A stretch of 64,000 bases of DNA from Manihot esculenta (taxonomy: Eukaryota; Streptophyta; Magnoliopsida; Malpighiales; Euphorbiaceae), in assembly GCF_001659605.2 (NCBI RefSeq), contig NC_035161.2, positions 27,761,691 to 27,825,690 on the forward strand. The letters are read 5' to 3'. The position numbers were made by a program, and so were the translations under genes. Each line of letters opens with the position of its first letter. Positions within the stretch are counted from its first letter, which is position 1. The notes below the pieces were generated by a model, which saw nothing but the letters and a program-made list of their open reading frames with translations, had not been told where the DNA came from and made no database searches. Of the stretch, positions 45,004 through 56,453 are shown in pieces.

Positions 45004-46699
45004 CTTGCCTACTTCCTTCCTCTGTATATAACTGAGCTTTGTTTCCTTCCTTCTCTGTGGAAGCTTTCGATGGAGACAAAGAGCAGATCTGGGAGGACTC
45101 GTTGCGCCGACCTCACTTGCTGGAGCTCGACCAGACCAGCACTTCCTCCTCAGGTTGACGCGTCTGTGGCACCATCACGTCTGTCTATCCGGTCCATTTC
45201 TGCGTCGCGCCGACCTCATGCATTTTGCCGTCTTCAAGCTGGCCAACACGTATGACCCGAATCTCTTCTTCAATTAGTTTGGGCATTTGATAATTTTGTA
45301 TTGTCTCCCTGTCGCCCGATGCTTTCCATCTGTCTTGACATGCGAGTCCAATCTCAAACATGGCTCCGACCTCGACCACATTCAAGCTCGCGCACAGGTC
45401 CGACCTCAATGTGCAATCTATCGCTGTGGCGGTCGTATTTGCCAAGTTCTTTTTTGCTTTGCTAAACACGGCTCCGACCTCCGACATTACGCGAACCAGA
45501 AACAGAGAGCGGCAACTGGACGCGACAATCATTTTTATCCGACCCGAAATGTGAGCCCGATCTCCCCCACGGCTCCGACCTCGATCACAGGTCTAAGCTC
45601 GAGCACGGATCCGACCTCAGCGAGTAATTTCGTGCGGTGGTCGTTGGATTTGCTGAGCTCCTTTCTGTTCTGCTACTCTGACCAGCGAAACCATTGACGG
45701 TCTTACTAGCGGTGCTTGATCAGTCGTTCTCTCGACAATCAGACGGACTAATGCCGATCATGCTGACCTGGGTATCTCATCTCACCTTGTCTTTGAGCTG
45801 GACGGCATACCACGTCCAAGCTTATCCACCTTGCCTGGATATTTGATTATTTCCTATTATCTCCAGGCCGCTCTGATACTTGAGGGGCGTTGCTCTGCAA
45901 CAGAGTTGGATGGCTGTGAATAGTGTATCCTCTGACCTCATGTCCTATCCGACCTGAAATGTTAGTCCGGCCTCGCAATTTCCACAAATATATATATACT
46001 TCTCATTCTTTTTTCCTTTTACAGAAAAGATTAAAATCTACACTCACTCAGAGACAAGCATTTCGATTTGAAGTTTCACCTCGTCAGATCTCAAAGAAAA
46101 AGTTAGTAGTAATAAAATTCAATAAATGTTAAAATAAACAACGAGGGTAGGAAAATGAAGATTAAAAGACTGTCAAGATATTCTTACACCAGCTGGGTCT
46201 TTCTTTTCAGCTGGGTTACTGTAAATCTCCAGCTTTCTTTTTCGTGTAAGCTTTCTTTTTTGTATTGTCTCCCTGTCGCCCCGATGCTTTCCATCTGTCC
46301 TGAAATGCGACTCCAAACTCGACCACGAATCTATTTTCGAACATGGATCCGACCTCAACGAGCAATCTATCGCTGTGGTCGTCGGATTTGCTGAGTTCCT
46401 TTCTGTCTTGCTAAACACGGCTCCGACCTCCTTTTTTCTCACGGACTCCTCTTCTCTTTCTCTCACCTTCTTCTTCTCTTTTTTTTTTATTTTTTATTTT
46501 TATATATACAACGGACCTCAGAATTTCAACAATACATATATTCCTCACCCTTCTTTTTTTTTTTTTTCTTTTACATAAAATATTCACCAGACTTTAAAGA
46601 AAAAATCAGCCGTAATAAAATCTAATAAATATTAAAATAAATTATTTGAAAGACCATCAAAATATTCTTTAGCACAATGAACCTTTCTTTTCAGCTGGG

Positions 46700-46939
46700 T
46701 TATCTGCTCAAACTTTCGTACCTTATGTGGATCTCAATGGGTGGATCTGAAAACTTTTGAGATAGTAAAATCTCTTTCGTGGAGGGCACATTCCCGGCCA
46801 AGCTCGGCGAGGGGTTAAAAGGAATGGGTGGTTGGTTGTTTGGAGTTGTAGGACTGGAAAATAAGAACCGCTGCCCCTCTTGGGCAGAGCTCAGATTATT
46901 TGGAATGACGTTAAGGTTATTTTCTTGGTGGTTTGCCAT
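46700..46939 (-). pseudogene. Gag leader remnant of element C
   Basis: A 79-codon frame starts 'MANHQENNLN' about 60 bp downstream of the primer-binding site, where gag should begin. Its start resembles that of the gag remnant in element A (6230). It is Pro/Asn/Ser-rich and stops before any capsid domain. Probably the vestige of gag left after the interior was replaced. Confidence 0.55.
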
Positions 46940-46998
46940 TGTGGATCTCAGTGGGTTTTGAAAGTGAAAACTCCGGTGATGAAAAGATCTCCTTCGTT

Positions 46999-47015
46999 TC
47001 CCACAGACGGCGCCA
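46999..47015 (-). other. tRNA primer-binding site of element C
   Basis: TGGCGCCGTCTGTGGGA on the minus strand, 2 bp inside the right LTR. This string is the common minus-strand primer site of plant Tat-type gypsy elements, and orients the element. The corresponding sites in elements B (33525 downward) and A (3735-3760) are progressively more decayed. Confidence 0.7.
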
Positions 47016-47017
47016 TT

Positions 47018-47717
47018 TGATAAATATTTTCCTCTTCCTGGTCCATGATAGATCTGGTTTTCTTCTGGGTCCCTTCTTGCTGGGCTCCCTGGTGGATCTC
47101 TCCGTGTTCTTCCTGGTGAAGGGACCTGTAAAATAAGAAAGAAAGGTCAGGGGCCTACCGGGTGTGCCCCGGCAGAGGCCCTCCGACGCTCAAGTCAGAT
47201 TTTATGGCTCAGAGTAGTATATTTAGGCAAGGGTTACAGAAAGAATAAAAATGGTGTCCAGGAAGGAAAAGGAAGAAGAAGAGAGCCCCCTCTGCGTGGC
47301 CTCTATCGTGATATATATATCTGTCTCTCTGCCACAATGCTAGCTGTCTTCTGTCGCCTAGCTCCGTATGTATGGATGTGTCAGGCGCCTGCTCCATGCG
47401 TAACGGCCATTAATTCTCCTCTGATACGTATGATTCTCCTCTGATACGCATGCGGAAGGACCTACCAGCGGGGCATCTTGGTCATTTTCCCCTTTCCGGG
47501 CTGGGTTGAATGGTAGGGCTGAAGTGGAGCCTGGTGGGGGCCTGATTACTGGGCCGAGAGGTTTGGGCCGGTTTGATTGAGGAGTCTAGGCGGAGTCCGG
47601 CCCTGTGACTGAGCGGGCTGGACCTGGCTCTCGAGGGGAATATTGAAGCCTTCGGATCATGGACTGTTTTCATGGGCCTGGCCTTTATACCGGGGTGAAG
47701 AAATCCAGCGATCATCA
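47018..47717 (-). repeat. LTR of element C (right, 5' in element orientation)
   Basis: 700 bp, same length as 39331-40030, with about two substitutions by eye. Followed by the target duplication AAATC. Confidence 0.9.
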
Positions 47718-47722
47718 AAATC

Positions 47723-49106
47723 TATTAATATTGAAGGTGTGAATGACATATTTGATAATTGTGTAGTTTATTTTTTAATTTTAATTTTGAAAATAAATTA
47801 AAATTACATCTAAATATAAAGTCAATTTATCTAAAATTTAAACATTTAAATTAAAATACAAAATGATATAAATTTAGAGTATTTTTCATCCAATTAGTTT
47901 TGTTTTTATTGTGTATCAACTTTTTTCTATTTTTTAATTTCTTTAATTTTAAATTTAAAATTATTTAACTTTAATTTGGATTCCTTTCTAATTAAAAAGA
48001 TTGGAGAAAGAATAAATTTTGTAACTAATAACAGAAATTTATCTAATAAATCAAATAAAAAATCACAATTTTTCTAATGCGATGGGCCCAAAAGAACCAA
48101 CTCACTAAAAGATAATAACTTTTTTCTTTTATCAGATGTATTCATTGATTTAGTATAAAATTGCATGGATTAAGGTTCTAACATATACAACCATGATTTT
48201 TAAAACTCGGCTTAAGAAAACATACGGGACGAATCTCAGAAAAAGGGAGAAAAAATGGCAAAAAATGGATACAAGAAAATTGTCGCCGGGATTGCTTGAG
48301 TAAAACTACTGAAAAGATTTCATAGAGCGTAAGAAGGAGAAAGGTGAGAAGAAGATTATAGTCTACTGACTTTTAATCTCTTGAGATGACCTCCTTCTCT
48401 AATCCAACAAGCAAAAGCACTTCTTTGAGGAAGTTGTTCCTCAAAATTGCGAGGCAATAGAAATTTGTAAACACTAAAGAAAAGAAAACTCATACAGCAA
48501 AAGTGAAAATAAATTTGCATGACACTCTCTTTTTATGAAACTCAAATCTATTTGGAAAAAAAATTGATAAAATAACTATTTACATTCATTGAGTGAATCC
48601 TCAATCGACAAGGAAAAGGTTGGTCTCTCATGGCAAATGAGAAGGAGAAAGCTAATAGAATGACAAACAAACAGGTTGTAACCCCAAATGAAAAGGAAAA
48701 ATAGTAGAGGGAGTTCTAATTAAAAAATTAACCGGTCAATTTTAAATAATGGTAGAATTTGAAAATAACCCTTTTCATAAAATATCGTGTGTAAACAGCA
48801 ATACGTTTTCAACTTATGAAATTATAATAAAGAATTAAAATTTTAATATAATTCTAAATATAATTTTCAAATAAAACTACTCCTATATTATTTATGTAAG
48901 AATAATATTAATAAATAAATTAAAATTATGATTTTAATGGAACAAACTAAAATTATATAAAATATTAATTTGATTGATTTTGGAATTTTAATGGTTGTGG
49001 GCTTTAAAGCTTATATATGCTAATTATGAATCAAACCAAATAATGAAATGTTCTTATTGTGAGACCTTACTATGTAAAAGTCCTATATTTATAGAGCTGC
49101 TTTTGT
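47723..49106. repeat. Distal flank of PME copy 2
   Basis: Non-coding DNA matching 52885-54300 of copy 3. 48490-49100 also matches 34174-34800 of copy 1. Copy 2 lacks a 47-bp piece present in copy 3 (about 53486-53532). Similarity ends at about 49106, where the LINE begins. Confidence 0.75.
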
Positions 49107-51711
49107 TTAAAGCAAAACTATTAATTGTATTAATAAAATTTTATGAAATAAAAAAGGATATCATTCCTAAATTGAGAGACGATTATTGATAGAGCATAAT
49201 TTAGACCATTTTATCATAATGTTATTGATGTTTATTTATACAATTTCTGTCTAATTTTGTGGTTTTCATCTTGTTTTGCAGATATTAGGTGTAAAGAGAC
49301 AATCTGACGAAAATGCTCTTAAAACTGTCAAAAAGTGTCAAATATGGAAAGTGCAAAAAAAGGGAAAGTTTTCAGAAAAGGAAAGTTTTCAAATAAGGAA
49401 AGCGCAGAAGCAAAAGCAAATAAGGAAAGTTCAGTCAAAAGATTATTTGAAATTCAAATTGCAGATTTTTCTTTTCTTGTTTAAAGATGTGCACACACTG
49501 CAGCAGTCAGATCTTCCTATTTAGGCAGCAAGATTTCAAGAAGACGCACTTGTCTCTCTTGCATTCAACATTCAAGATTTGAAATTCAAATGAATGCTTC
49601 ACCTAAAAAGGAAAGATTGGACAGCATATCTTTCCCTTTGCACAAGCCATCCACGCGCACACCTTTCTTCTAAAGAGCTTGCAACGCGATTCTTTCCTTT
49701 TCAGACACAACTTGGCAGCAAGCACCTCTTGGGCAGCAATTTGGGCAGCAAGGAGACCTAGGGCAACACTTTCAACTATAAAAAGACACATAAGGAGCCT
49801 CCCCATACTTTTTCTACTCTCCCTTAGACACACCTACGGGATTGCAAGTGACTACATCTCTTCTTCTTCCTTTCTTTATTTTTGGTTTTGTTTCAGCTAT
49901 GAGTGACTGAAACCTTTTATTCTAGTTGAAGATTGGTTGAAACTTTGGTTGTTTTATAGATTGTGAGACTTGATCATATATTGTTCATCTTTTGGTTATT
50001 CAATATTCATACAGTTTCATGCTTGATTCTATTATTGCTTTGTTATTTTGATCAAATTGGCCACTTGATTCTTGATTGCAAGGTAATATATTGTTAGTTT
50101 GGATAACTTTGAGTCCGTAATTGCTTGGATTATTCAAACATAAGAACACTTGGTGTAAAAACTAAGGAAATTGTATGATCTAGCAACATCCCATGCGTTT
50201 GAGTAGCTAGGATTGGATCTCTCTATCTCTTCATGTAATTAACAGTTATTTTGATGCCCAAGGCCCAAGGACGTTCCTTGGCAACTTGTTAATTAGTAAT
50301 TAATTAGAGGACGTTCCCTAATTGGTTTAATCTTAAGGAGAGACATGGTGGTGAGAAGCATCTTCCATCTCCATAACTAATCTATTGAATCAATCAAAAG
50401 AACATAAGTTTCAATGATTAATCCCAACAATTGAAGTTGATCCAACTCTTTAACTAGACCTTTCTCATATTTGATTTCCTTTTTATTTTATTATTCGCTT
50501 ATTTAATTGCTTTCAGTAGCTGTTAAATTGAATCAATCTCAAAACACCCCATTTTACTTTTAGTTTAGTTGGTTTCAGATTTATCTCGTTTCAGTTTATT
50601 TCTCTTTTAGTTTATTTTTATTTCAATTAATTTCCTTGGTCTTGATAAGAAGAATATGTAAGTTTTCAATTCTCTGTGGATTCGATCCTTTGCCACTATC
50701 TACAGTAGTAATATTGTTGATAACCGGAAAGGTTATTTTTGACCGGCTTCGACAACCGCGAGTCAATTATACCTAATAGATTCTCTAGTTAAAGTATGAG
50801 TAGTTAGAATAGTATTACGACGAACCCATCTAACAGAAATATCAGTTTTAGAGTCTAATAAATATTTACAATCATTCAAAATCAAACCCCTGCATAAGAT
50901 AATTTGGCAAAAATACTTTTCAAGTGACTGTCTAAACCCCTGTATAAGATAATTTAGCAAAAATGCTCATCCTTCTTTCTCATCTCTCGAGCATAAATCA
51001 TTAAAGTCTCCCGGACAAAGCCACAGAAGAGAGCTTCTACGAGATAAAGCTCCAATAAGGTTCCAAAACTGATGTCGTCGTTGTGATTCCGGAAACCCAT
51101 AATAACTAGTAAACCCCATTGAACATTACCTTCCGAAACAACCGAATCAATAAAATTTGAAAAAAAGCCAACTACAGAAACAGACACATGACTCTTCCAC
51201 ATTAACGAAAGGTCTCTTCCCAATCCTTGTCTATTGACTGAGAAGCAACCATCAAAATGTAAAAAACTACGAAAAAATTTCATACGAGAACTAAGAGCTT
51301 TTGTTTCCATAAAAAAATAAAATGTCCGACTTGTAACTAGTAACCAAATCCTTCAATGCATTAACTGTCCGAGAATTGTCGAGTCCTCGGCAGTTCCAAC
51401 ACAAGACGATCATTGCTTTCGGCTATCCCAACCTTTGACGGGATGAGCCGCTTCACTGTTGCCTATCAAATTAACATTCGTAGGGGTGTTGTTAGAGACA
51501 TCCTGTTGAGAGGAAGGAAAACCTGTAACAACGTTATGTTTAGTGTTTTTTGGCCTTTTTTTAGCATCATCATTTATTCGAACTGCAATCTCCTCATCAA
51601 GCTTATCAGGAACAACAACATCCCCCTCTAAAGAATGTCATGAATCTGCCAAAGAGGCCTGCATATTCTGAAAATTGATTGGATTGTATATGAGAAACAT
51701 CCCCACCATAC
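49107..51711 (-). mobile_element. LINE (L1-type) remnant, split by a solo LTR
   Basis: Minus strand. From 51413 the reading 'MIVLCWNCRGLDNSRTVNAL' is the usual start of L1 ORF2. After a frameshift, 'METKALSSRMKFF' (51310) continues the apurinic endonuclease domain with 'WGLLVIMGFRNH'. Then the central part is missing, and 50960-50770 shows the RNase H tail ('IILCRGLILNDCKYLLDSK' and 'LTRESIRYN'). The 3' UTR-like end lies left of the solo LTR, at 49107-49186. Reverse transcriptase is deleted. The LINE occupies the place where the end of PME copy 2's flank and the whole PME gene of copy 3 would be expected. Confidence 0.65.
49187..50765. mobile_element. Solo LTR (1579 bp) inserted in LINE
   Basis: Begins TGATAGAGC and ends CGAGTCA (TG...CA), with the 5-bp duplication ATTAT on each side (49182-49186 and 50766-50770). 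Contains a TATA-like 'ctataaaaag' near 49778 and ends with 'ctctgtggattcgatccttt' and following text, seen in plant gypsy elements. No coding sequence. The family is probably Athila/Tat-like, which is an inference from style. Confidence 0.8.
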
Positions 51712-54522
51712 AAAAATAGACAAAGTGCTAAGATGTCATGATCTCAATATCTCTTTCCGTTTTTGCTTCATGATCATAAGAAAAGTCCATTCAACCAAAT
51801 GTATAGGATCTATTCTCTTAAAATGAAAAGAAAGATAAAAGTAATGAAAAGTCCATGATAAAAAATAAATCGATGAGTACTCACATATTTAACATGATAG
51901 TAAGTGTATCTGAATAAATCTGATATGTTTTAGATTCTACTCTCCAAATCTCCAATTTCCAATTCAAAAAAAAAAAAAAATCAACCATTTAATTAATTAA
52001 TTCGTAAATACGTAACCGATATTTTAAATTTTGTTCAAAATTATGTAGAAACATTTCATATCTCAGGTCAATTGAAACTTTAAATGAATATATGCTAATT
52101 ATGAATCAAACCAAACAATGAGATGATCTTATTGGTGGAACATTTACCATGTAAAACTCTATGTCAGCAGTCAAAAATCAAATAAATTTAGCAGTATATT
52201 TTACTCCTTCTATCTTATAATTTTTATTTTTTTAATTATTTTAAAATTATTATCCATTTTTCTTTTTAAATTATAATAATATATAAATTTACTATTATAA
52301 TCCTATTTTATTTTATTTTTAATAAATCTTTCAAAATATTTTTAAATATTTAATAAAATTTAATATATTTAAGATGTGTATAATTGAAAAGTTAATAAAA
52401 AAATATACTTCTTAATATATATAAAAAAATAAAATAAATAAAAATTACGAGTCGAAAAGTAGAAGCTCAATATTTACATCATTTTGTATTTTAATTTAAA
52501 TATTTAAATTTTAAATAAATTATCTTAACATTTAGATTTGATTATAATTTTTGTTAATTTTTAAAATTTAAAATTTGAGAATTCAAATAAGATGTGAAAT
52601 ATAATATTTTATTATTTATTGAATATAAACTAATTATATATATATAAATAATATTAATACATACTTAATTATAGTTTAATATTTTTAATTTTAAAAATAA
52701 TAATAATTTAATGGTTAAATATGTAATTTTTCACTTCCATGGATTTAGTTTTTCAGAAATGATTAAGGAAAATTTGTAACATATCTGTTACTTTTTATTA
52801 TTTTATATATACATGCTATTTTAGATTAATAATATGTTTATTATAAAATATTTATAATTATTGATATATAATAAAATGTATTAATATTGAATGTATGAAT
52901 GACATATTTAATAATTGTGTTGTTTATCTTTTAATTTTAATTTTAAAAATGAATAAAATTATACTTAAATATAAATGTTAAGTCAATTTATTTAAAATTT
53001 AAACATTTAAATTAAAATACAAAACGATATAAATTTAGGTATTTTTCATCTAGTCTTATTTTTTAACTTTTTAATTTTAAATTTAAAATTATTTAACTTT
53101 AATTTGAATTCCTTTCTAATTAAAAAGATTGGAGAAAGAATAAATTTTGCAACTAATAACAGAAATTTATCTAATAAATTAAATAAAAAATCACAATTTT
53201 TTTAATGCAATAGGCCCAAAAAAATCAACTCGCTAAAAGATAATAACTTTTTTTTATCGAATGTATTCATTGATTTAGTATAAAATTGCATGGATTAAGG
53301 CTCTAATATATACAACCATGATTCTAAACACCCAGCCTAAGAAAACATACGGACGAATCTCAGAAAAGAGAGAAAAAATAGCAAAAAATGGATACAAGAA
53401 AATTGTCGCCGGGATTGCTTCGGTAAAACTACTGAAAAGTTTTCATAGAGCGTAAGAAGGAGAAAGATGAGAAGAAAATTATAGTCTACAACTTTCACTC
53501 TTTAATAGTCAAGGGTGGCAGCCAAAGATGGACTACTGACTTTTAATCTCTTGAGATGACATCCTTCTCTAACCCAACAAGCAAAAGCACACTCCTTTAA
53601 GGCAGTTGTTCCTCAAAATTGCAAGCCAATAGAAATTTGTAAACACTAAAGAAAAGAAAACTCATACAGCAAAAAGTGAAATTAAATTTGTTTGTAAAAT
53701 TAAATTTGTTTGATACTTTCTTTTTATAAAGTTTAAATCTATTCAGGAAAAAATTGATAAAACAACTAATTATATTTATCGATAATGGAAAGAGTAAATT
53801 CACAGTCGATAAAAAAAAGATTGGTCTCTCTTTATCAAATGAACTGCAGAAAACTAATGAAATATAAAAAAAATTATAGTTGTAACCCTAAATGAAAAGA
53901 AAAAATAGTAAAAAATTGTAATTAAAAAGGTAACACATCAATTTTAAATAATAATGAGATTTGAAAATAATTATTTTCATAAAATATTCTGTGCAAAGAG
54001 CAATACGATTTCAACTTATGAAATTATAATAAAGAATAAGAATTTTAATATAATTCTAAATATAATTTTAAAATAAAACTTACTCCTATACTATTTATGT
54101 AAGAATAATGTTAATAAATAAATTAAAATTATGATTTTAATGGAATAAACTAAAATTATATAAAATATTAATTTGATTGATTTTGGAATTTTAATGGTTG
54201 TGGGCTTTAAAGCTTATATATGCTAATTATGAATCAAACCAAATAATGAAATGGTCTTATTGTGAAACCTTACTGTGTAAAAATCCTATATTTATCGGGT
54301 TGCCTTTAATATTTGATAATTTAGTTGATTTTTTTAAGTATAGTGTATATATAGTAAAAATTAATTTTTTTTACAATAATTTTAAATTATTGTAATTATT
54401 GTATTAATAAAATTAATATAATAATTTCACATTCACTATTAAATATTATTATCCAAATACTCAAATAATAGTATTGAATTAATATATATATATATATATA
54501 TAATGTGATAAGAATATTATCT
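51712..54522. repeat. PME duplication unit, copy 3: flanks only, gene missing
   Basis: 51712-52968 matches the upstream flank of PME A from 28187 on, and 52969-54522 matches the distal flanks of copies 1 and 2. No retroelement interrupts it, so it shows the ancestral joined flank. Homology starts at a point equal to about 165 bp upstream of the PME start codon, so the promoter core and the gene are gone and LINE sequence takes their place. Ends with a (TA)n run and the poly-T of the next LINE. Confidence 0.8.
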
Positions 54523-56453
54523 TTTTTTTTTTTTAGAAAAAGAGGGATAGAACCCTTATTTTATTAATTTAGGCCATGAAAACCTCAACCTATCAGTATC
54601 CAGTTGTAACAGCCCGGACGTGAACCCCGGCACTGTTACCGCTCACAGCCCGTGACCTTCCTCTGGGCCCAGCCACTGTGAGCAGCTCTTAACATCCCTT
54701 CACCCTCACGGGTTCCAGGCAGGATTTGTCCCTCGGGGGAGCTATTACGGCCCGCCCTAGCCCGAGTGGATTTGGCCCTCCCCCGAGGGACAAATCCTGC
54801 CTGGAACCCGTGAGGGTGAAGGGATGTTAAGAGCTGCTCACAGTGGCTGGGCCCAGAGGAAGGTCACGGGCTGTGAGTGGTAACAGGGCCGGTCGTACGG
54901 GGCCGGGCTGTTACACCAGTAAAAATTTAATAGTAATAGAGGCCATTGATGAATTTTCAAATTAAAATCATCACCAATGGTTAAACTAGTCAAACGATCC
55001 GCTACCGCATTTGTTTCCCTGTAAATTTTTACCATCTTGACTTCCCAGCTTCTATTGATAAGATCACGACAATTCCTCACCAAATTAGCAACTCTAAAAA
55101 CTCCTGCACCTCTATCTGCAAGTAAATTTAACGTGAGTTAAGAATCCGTTTGAACTTCAATCTTCTTCCACCCTGAATCCCATGCTAATACTAAAGCATA
55201 ATATATTCCCCATAGCTCAGCTTCCATTACTCCACAATTGCCCAAAAACCGTTGAAAGCCCAAAAGCCATCTACCTTCATTGTTTCTAAAACAACCTGCA
55301 CAACTTGCCCTTCCTGCTGACAACAATGCACTACCATCGGAATTCACTACCACCCAGCCTATTTCTGGCGGCTTCCACCCAACATACTTCAAAGACCGGC
55401 CTCTCGGTCCAGACCCAGCCTGCATCGAAAACCTCCATGCATGAACATATTCATTTGCTCGAAGCTGAACAAAGGACGCATCAATAGTATCCTGGTCATT
55501 ATTCTCATTAAAAACCAACAAGTTTCTTCGCTTCCATAACCACCAAACAGCCGAACTAAAAAGCACATCCCATGGTATTCCATTAGCCAATAACCCTACT
55601 TTTTCTATATTAGCAGATAGCCATAAAGGCACATTCAAAATATCAAAAAATGGAGAAATGAAATTGGTAGGTAAAAGGGAATTCCAAATTTGTTTCACAT
55701 GTTGGCAATCTCATAGAGCATGCAAAACAGATTCACTTGCAACTCCACAAAGAGGTCATAAATCATAATCAATAAATTCTCGCTTTCGGCGTTGAACATT
55801 AACCATGATTTTCTCATGTGCCACTTCCCACAAAAACACTTGAATTTGCTGTGGCACCCTAACCTTCCACAGCCCTTGCCAATCCATATTAGATCCTGAC
55901 ACTTCTGAATAAAACGTATCAAACCCTGACTTAACTGTATATAAGCCAGAAGAAGAATGCTTCCACGCAAAACCATCCAAACACGACATATCATCAACTA
56001 AAGTAATTGATTGGAAATATAAAAGGACATCAGTAGGAAGAAGAGAATTTAAAATGTCCCAATTCCAGCCTACATTAGGAACCCAGAAATATCAAACACA
56101 AACCTGCATATTCAACTCAATCAACGGTTGAAGTGCAAAATTCCAAAGAGGCCCAACCGGAAGCCAATCGTCCAGCCAAAATCTAGTGTGCATCCCATTA
56201 TTCACATCTGCAACTATCCCTTTTCGAAGTAGCTCCAAACCATAACAAAAAGATTTCCAATTGACTGAACCATTAGCTTGCTTAGCGACTTCCCAATGAA
56301 CAAAACCCGACTCATATTTATTGAAAAGGCACCTAACCACCTAACCCACAAAGCTTGCAGATTCTTGCAAGCTCGCCAACACAACTTCCCTAATAGAGCC
56401 TGATTCATTTGTCGCATATTTCTGATGCCAAGACCACCTAACCGCTTCGGCAA
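54523..56453 (-). mobile_element. LINE (L1-type) 3' half, interrupted at its 5' side by a chromovirus
   Basis: Poly-T at 54523-54536 is the A tail on the minus strand. Reading right to left: 'LPKRLGGLGIRN' and 'ALLGKLCWR' (56453-56214), then 'DWLPVGPLW' (zf-RVT region), 'WKVRVPQQIQVFLWEVAHEK', and an RNase H-like domain (55698-54838) with 'GWVVVNSDGSALL' and 'MEAELWGIYYALVLAWDSG'. Stops and frameshifts occur (for example a stop after VQTDS at 55138). The chromovirus LTR starts at 56454, in the middle of the ORF, so the remainder of the LINE should lie to the right, outside the window. A 311-bp foldback element sits in its 3' part. Confidence 0.8.
54605..54915. mobile_element. 311-bp foldback element with perfect 99-bp arms
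   Basis: Begins TGTAACAGCCCGG and ends CCGGGCTGTTACA, with the 5-bp duplication CCAGT on both sides (54600-54604 and 54916-54920). 54642-54740 and 54779-54877 are exact reverse complements (99 bp), separated by 38 bp. The outer 37-38 bp on each side are also complementary, but imperfectly. GC-rich in an AT-rich setting. The TGTAAC...GTTACA ends and 5-bp duplication resemble LTR-retroelement (solo LTR) ends more than those of classic DNA MITEs. Its transcript would form a long hairpin, a possible small-RNA source. Confidence 0.85.

Larger units (their letters stand above)
39331..47717 (-). mobile_element. LTR retrotransposon C: young, non-autonomous, carries host CAP1 fragment
   Basis: 8387 bp with 700-bp LTRs at both ends (39331-40030 and 47018-47717) and target duplication AAATC (39326-39330, 47718-47722). 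Direction is minus: beside the right LTR, separated by 2 bp, is TGGCGCCGTCTGTGGGA (47015 down to 46999), a typical plant gypsy primer site, and beside the left LTR is the polypurine tract. In sense order it holds: 5' LTR, primer site, short gag leader (46939), non-coding DNA rich in CCGACCTC, a CAP1 gene piece (45003-44426), tandem arrays (about 43729-40675), polypurine tract, 3' LTR. No protease, reverse transcriptase or integrase is present. By eye the LTRs differ at about two positions, so insertion was recent and must have used enzymes from another element. Confidence 0.9.

Noticed and set aside
39331..47717. Plus-strand orientation for element C
   Set aside because: The sequence after the left LTR is not a primer site. 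Its reverse is a polypurine tract, and a clear primer site lies next to the right LTR on the minus strand.
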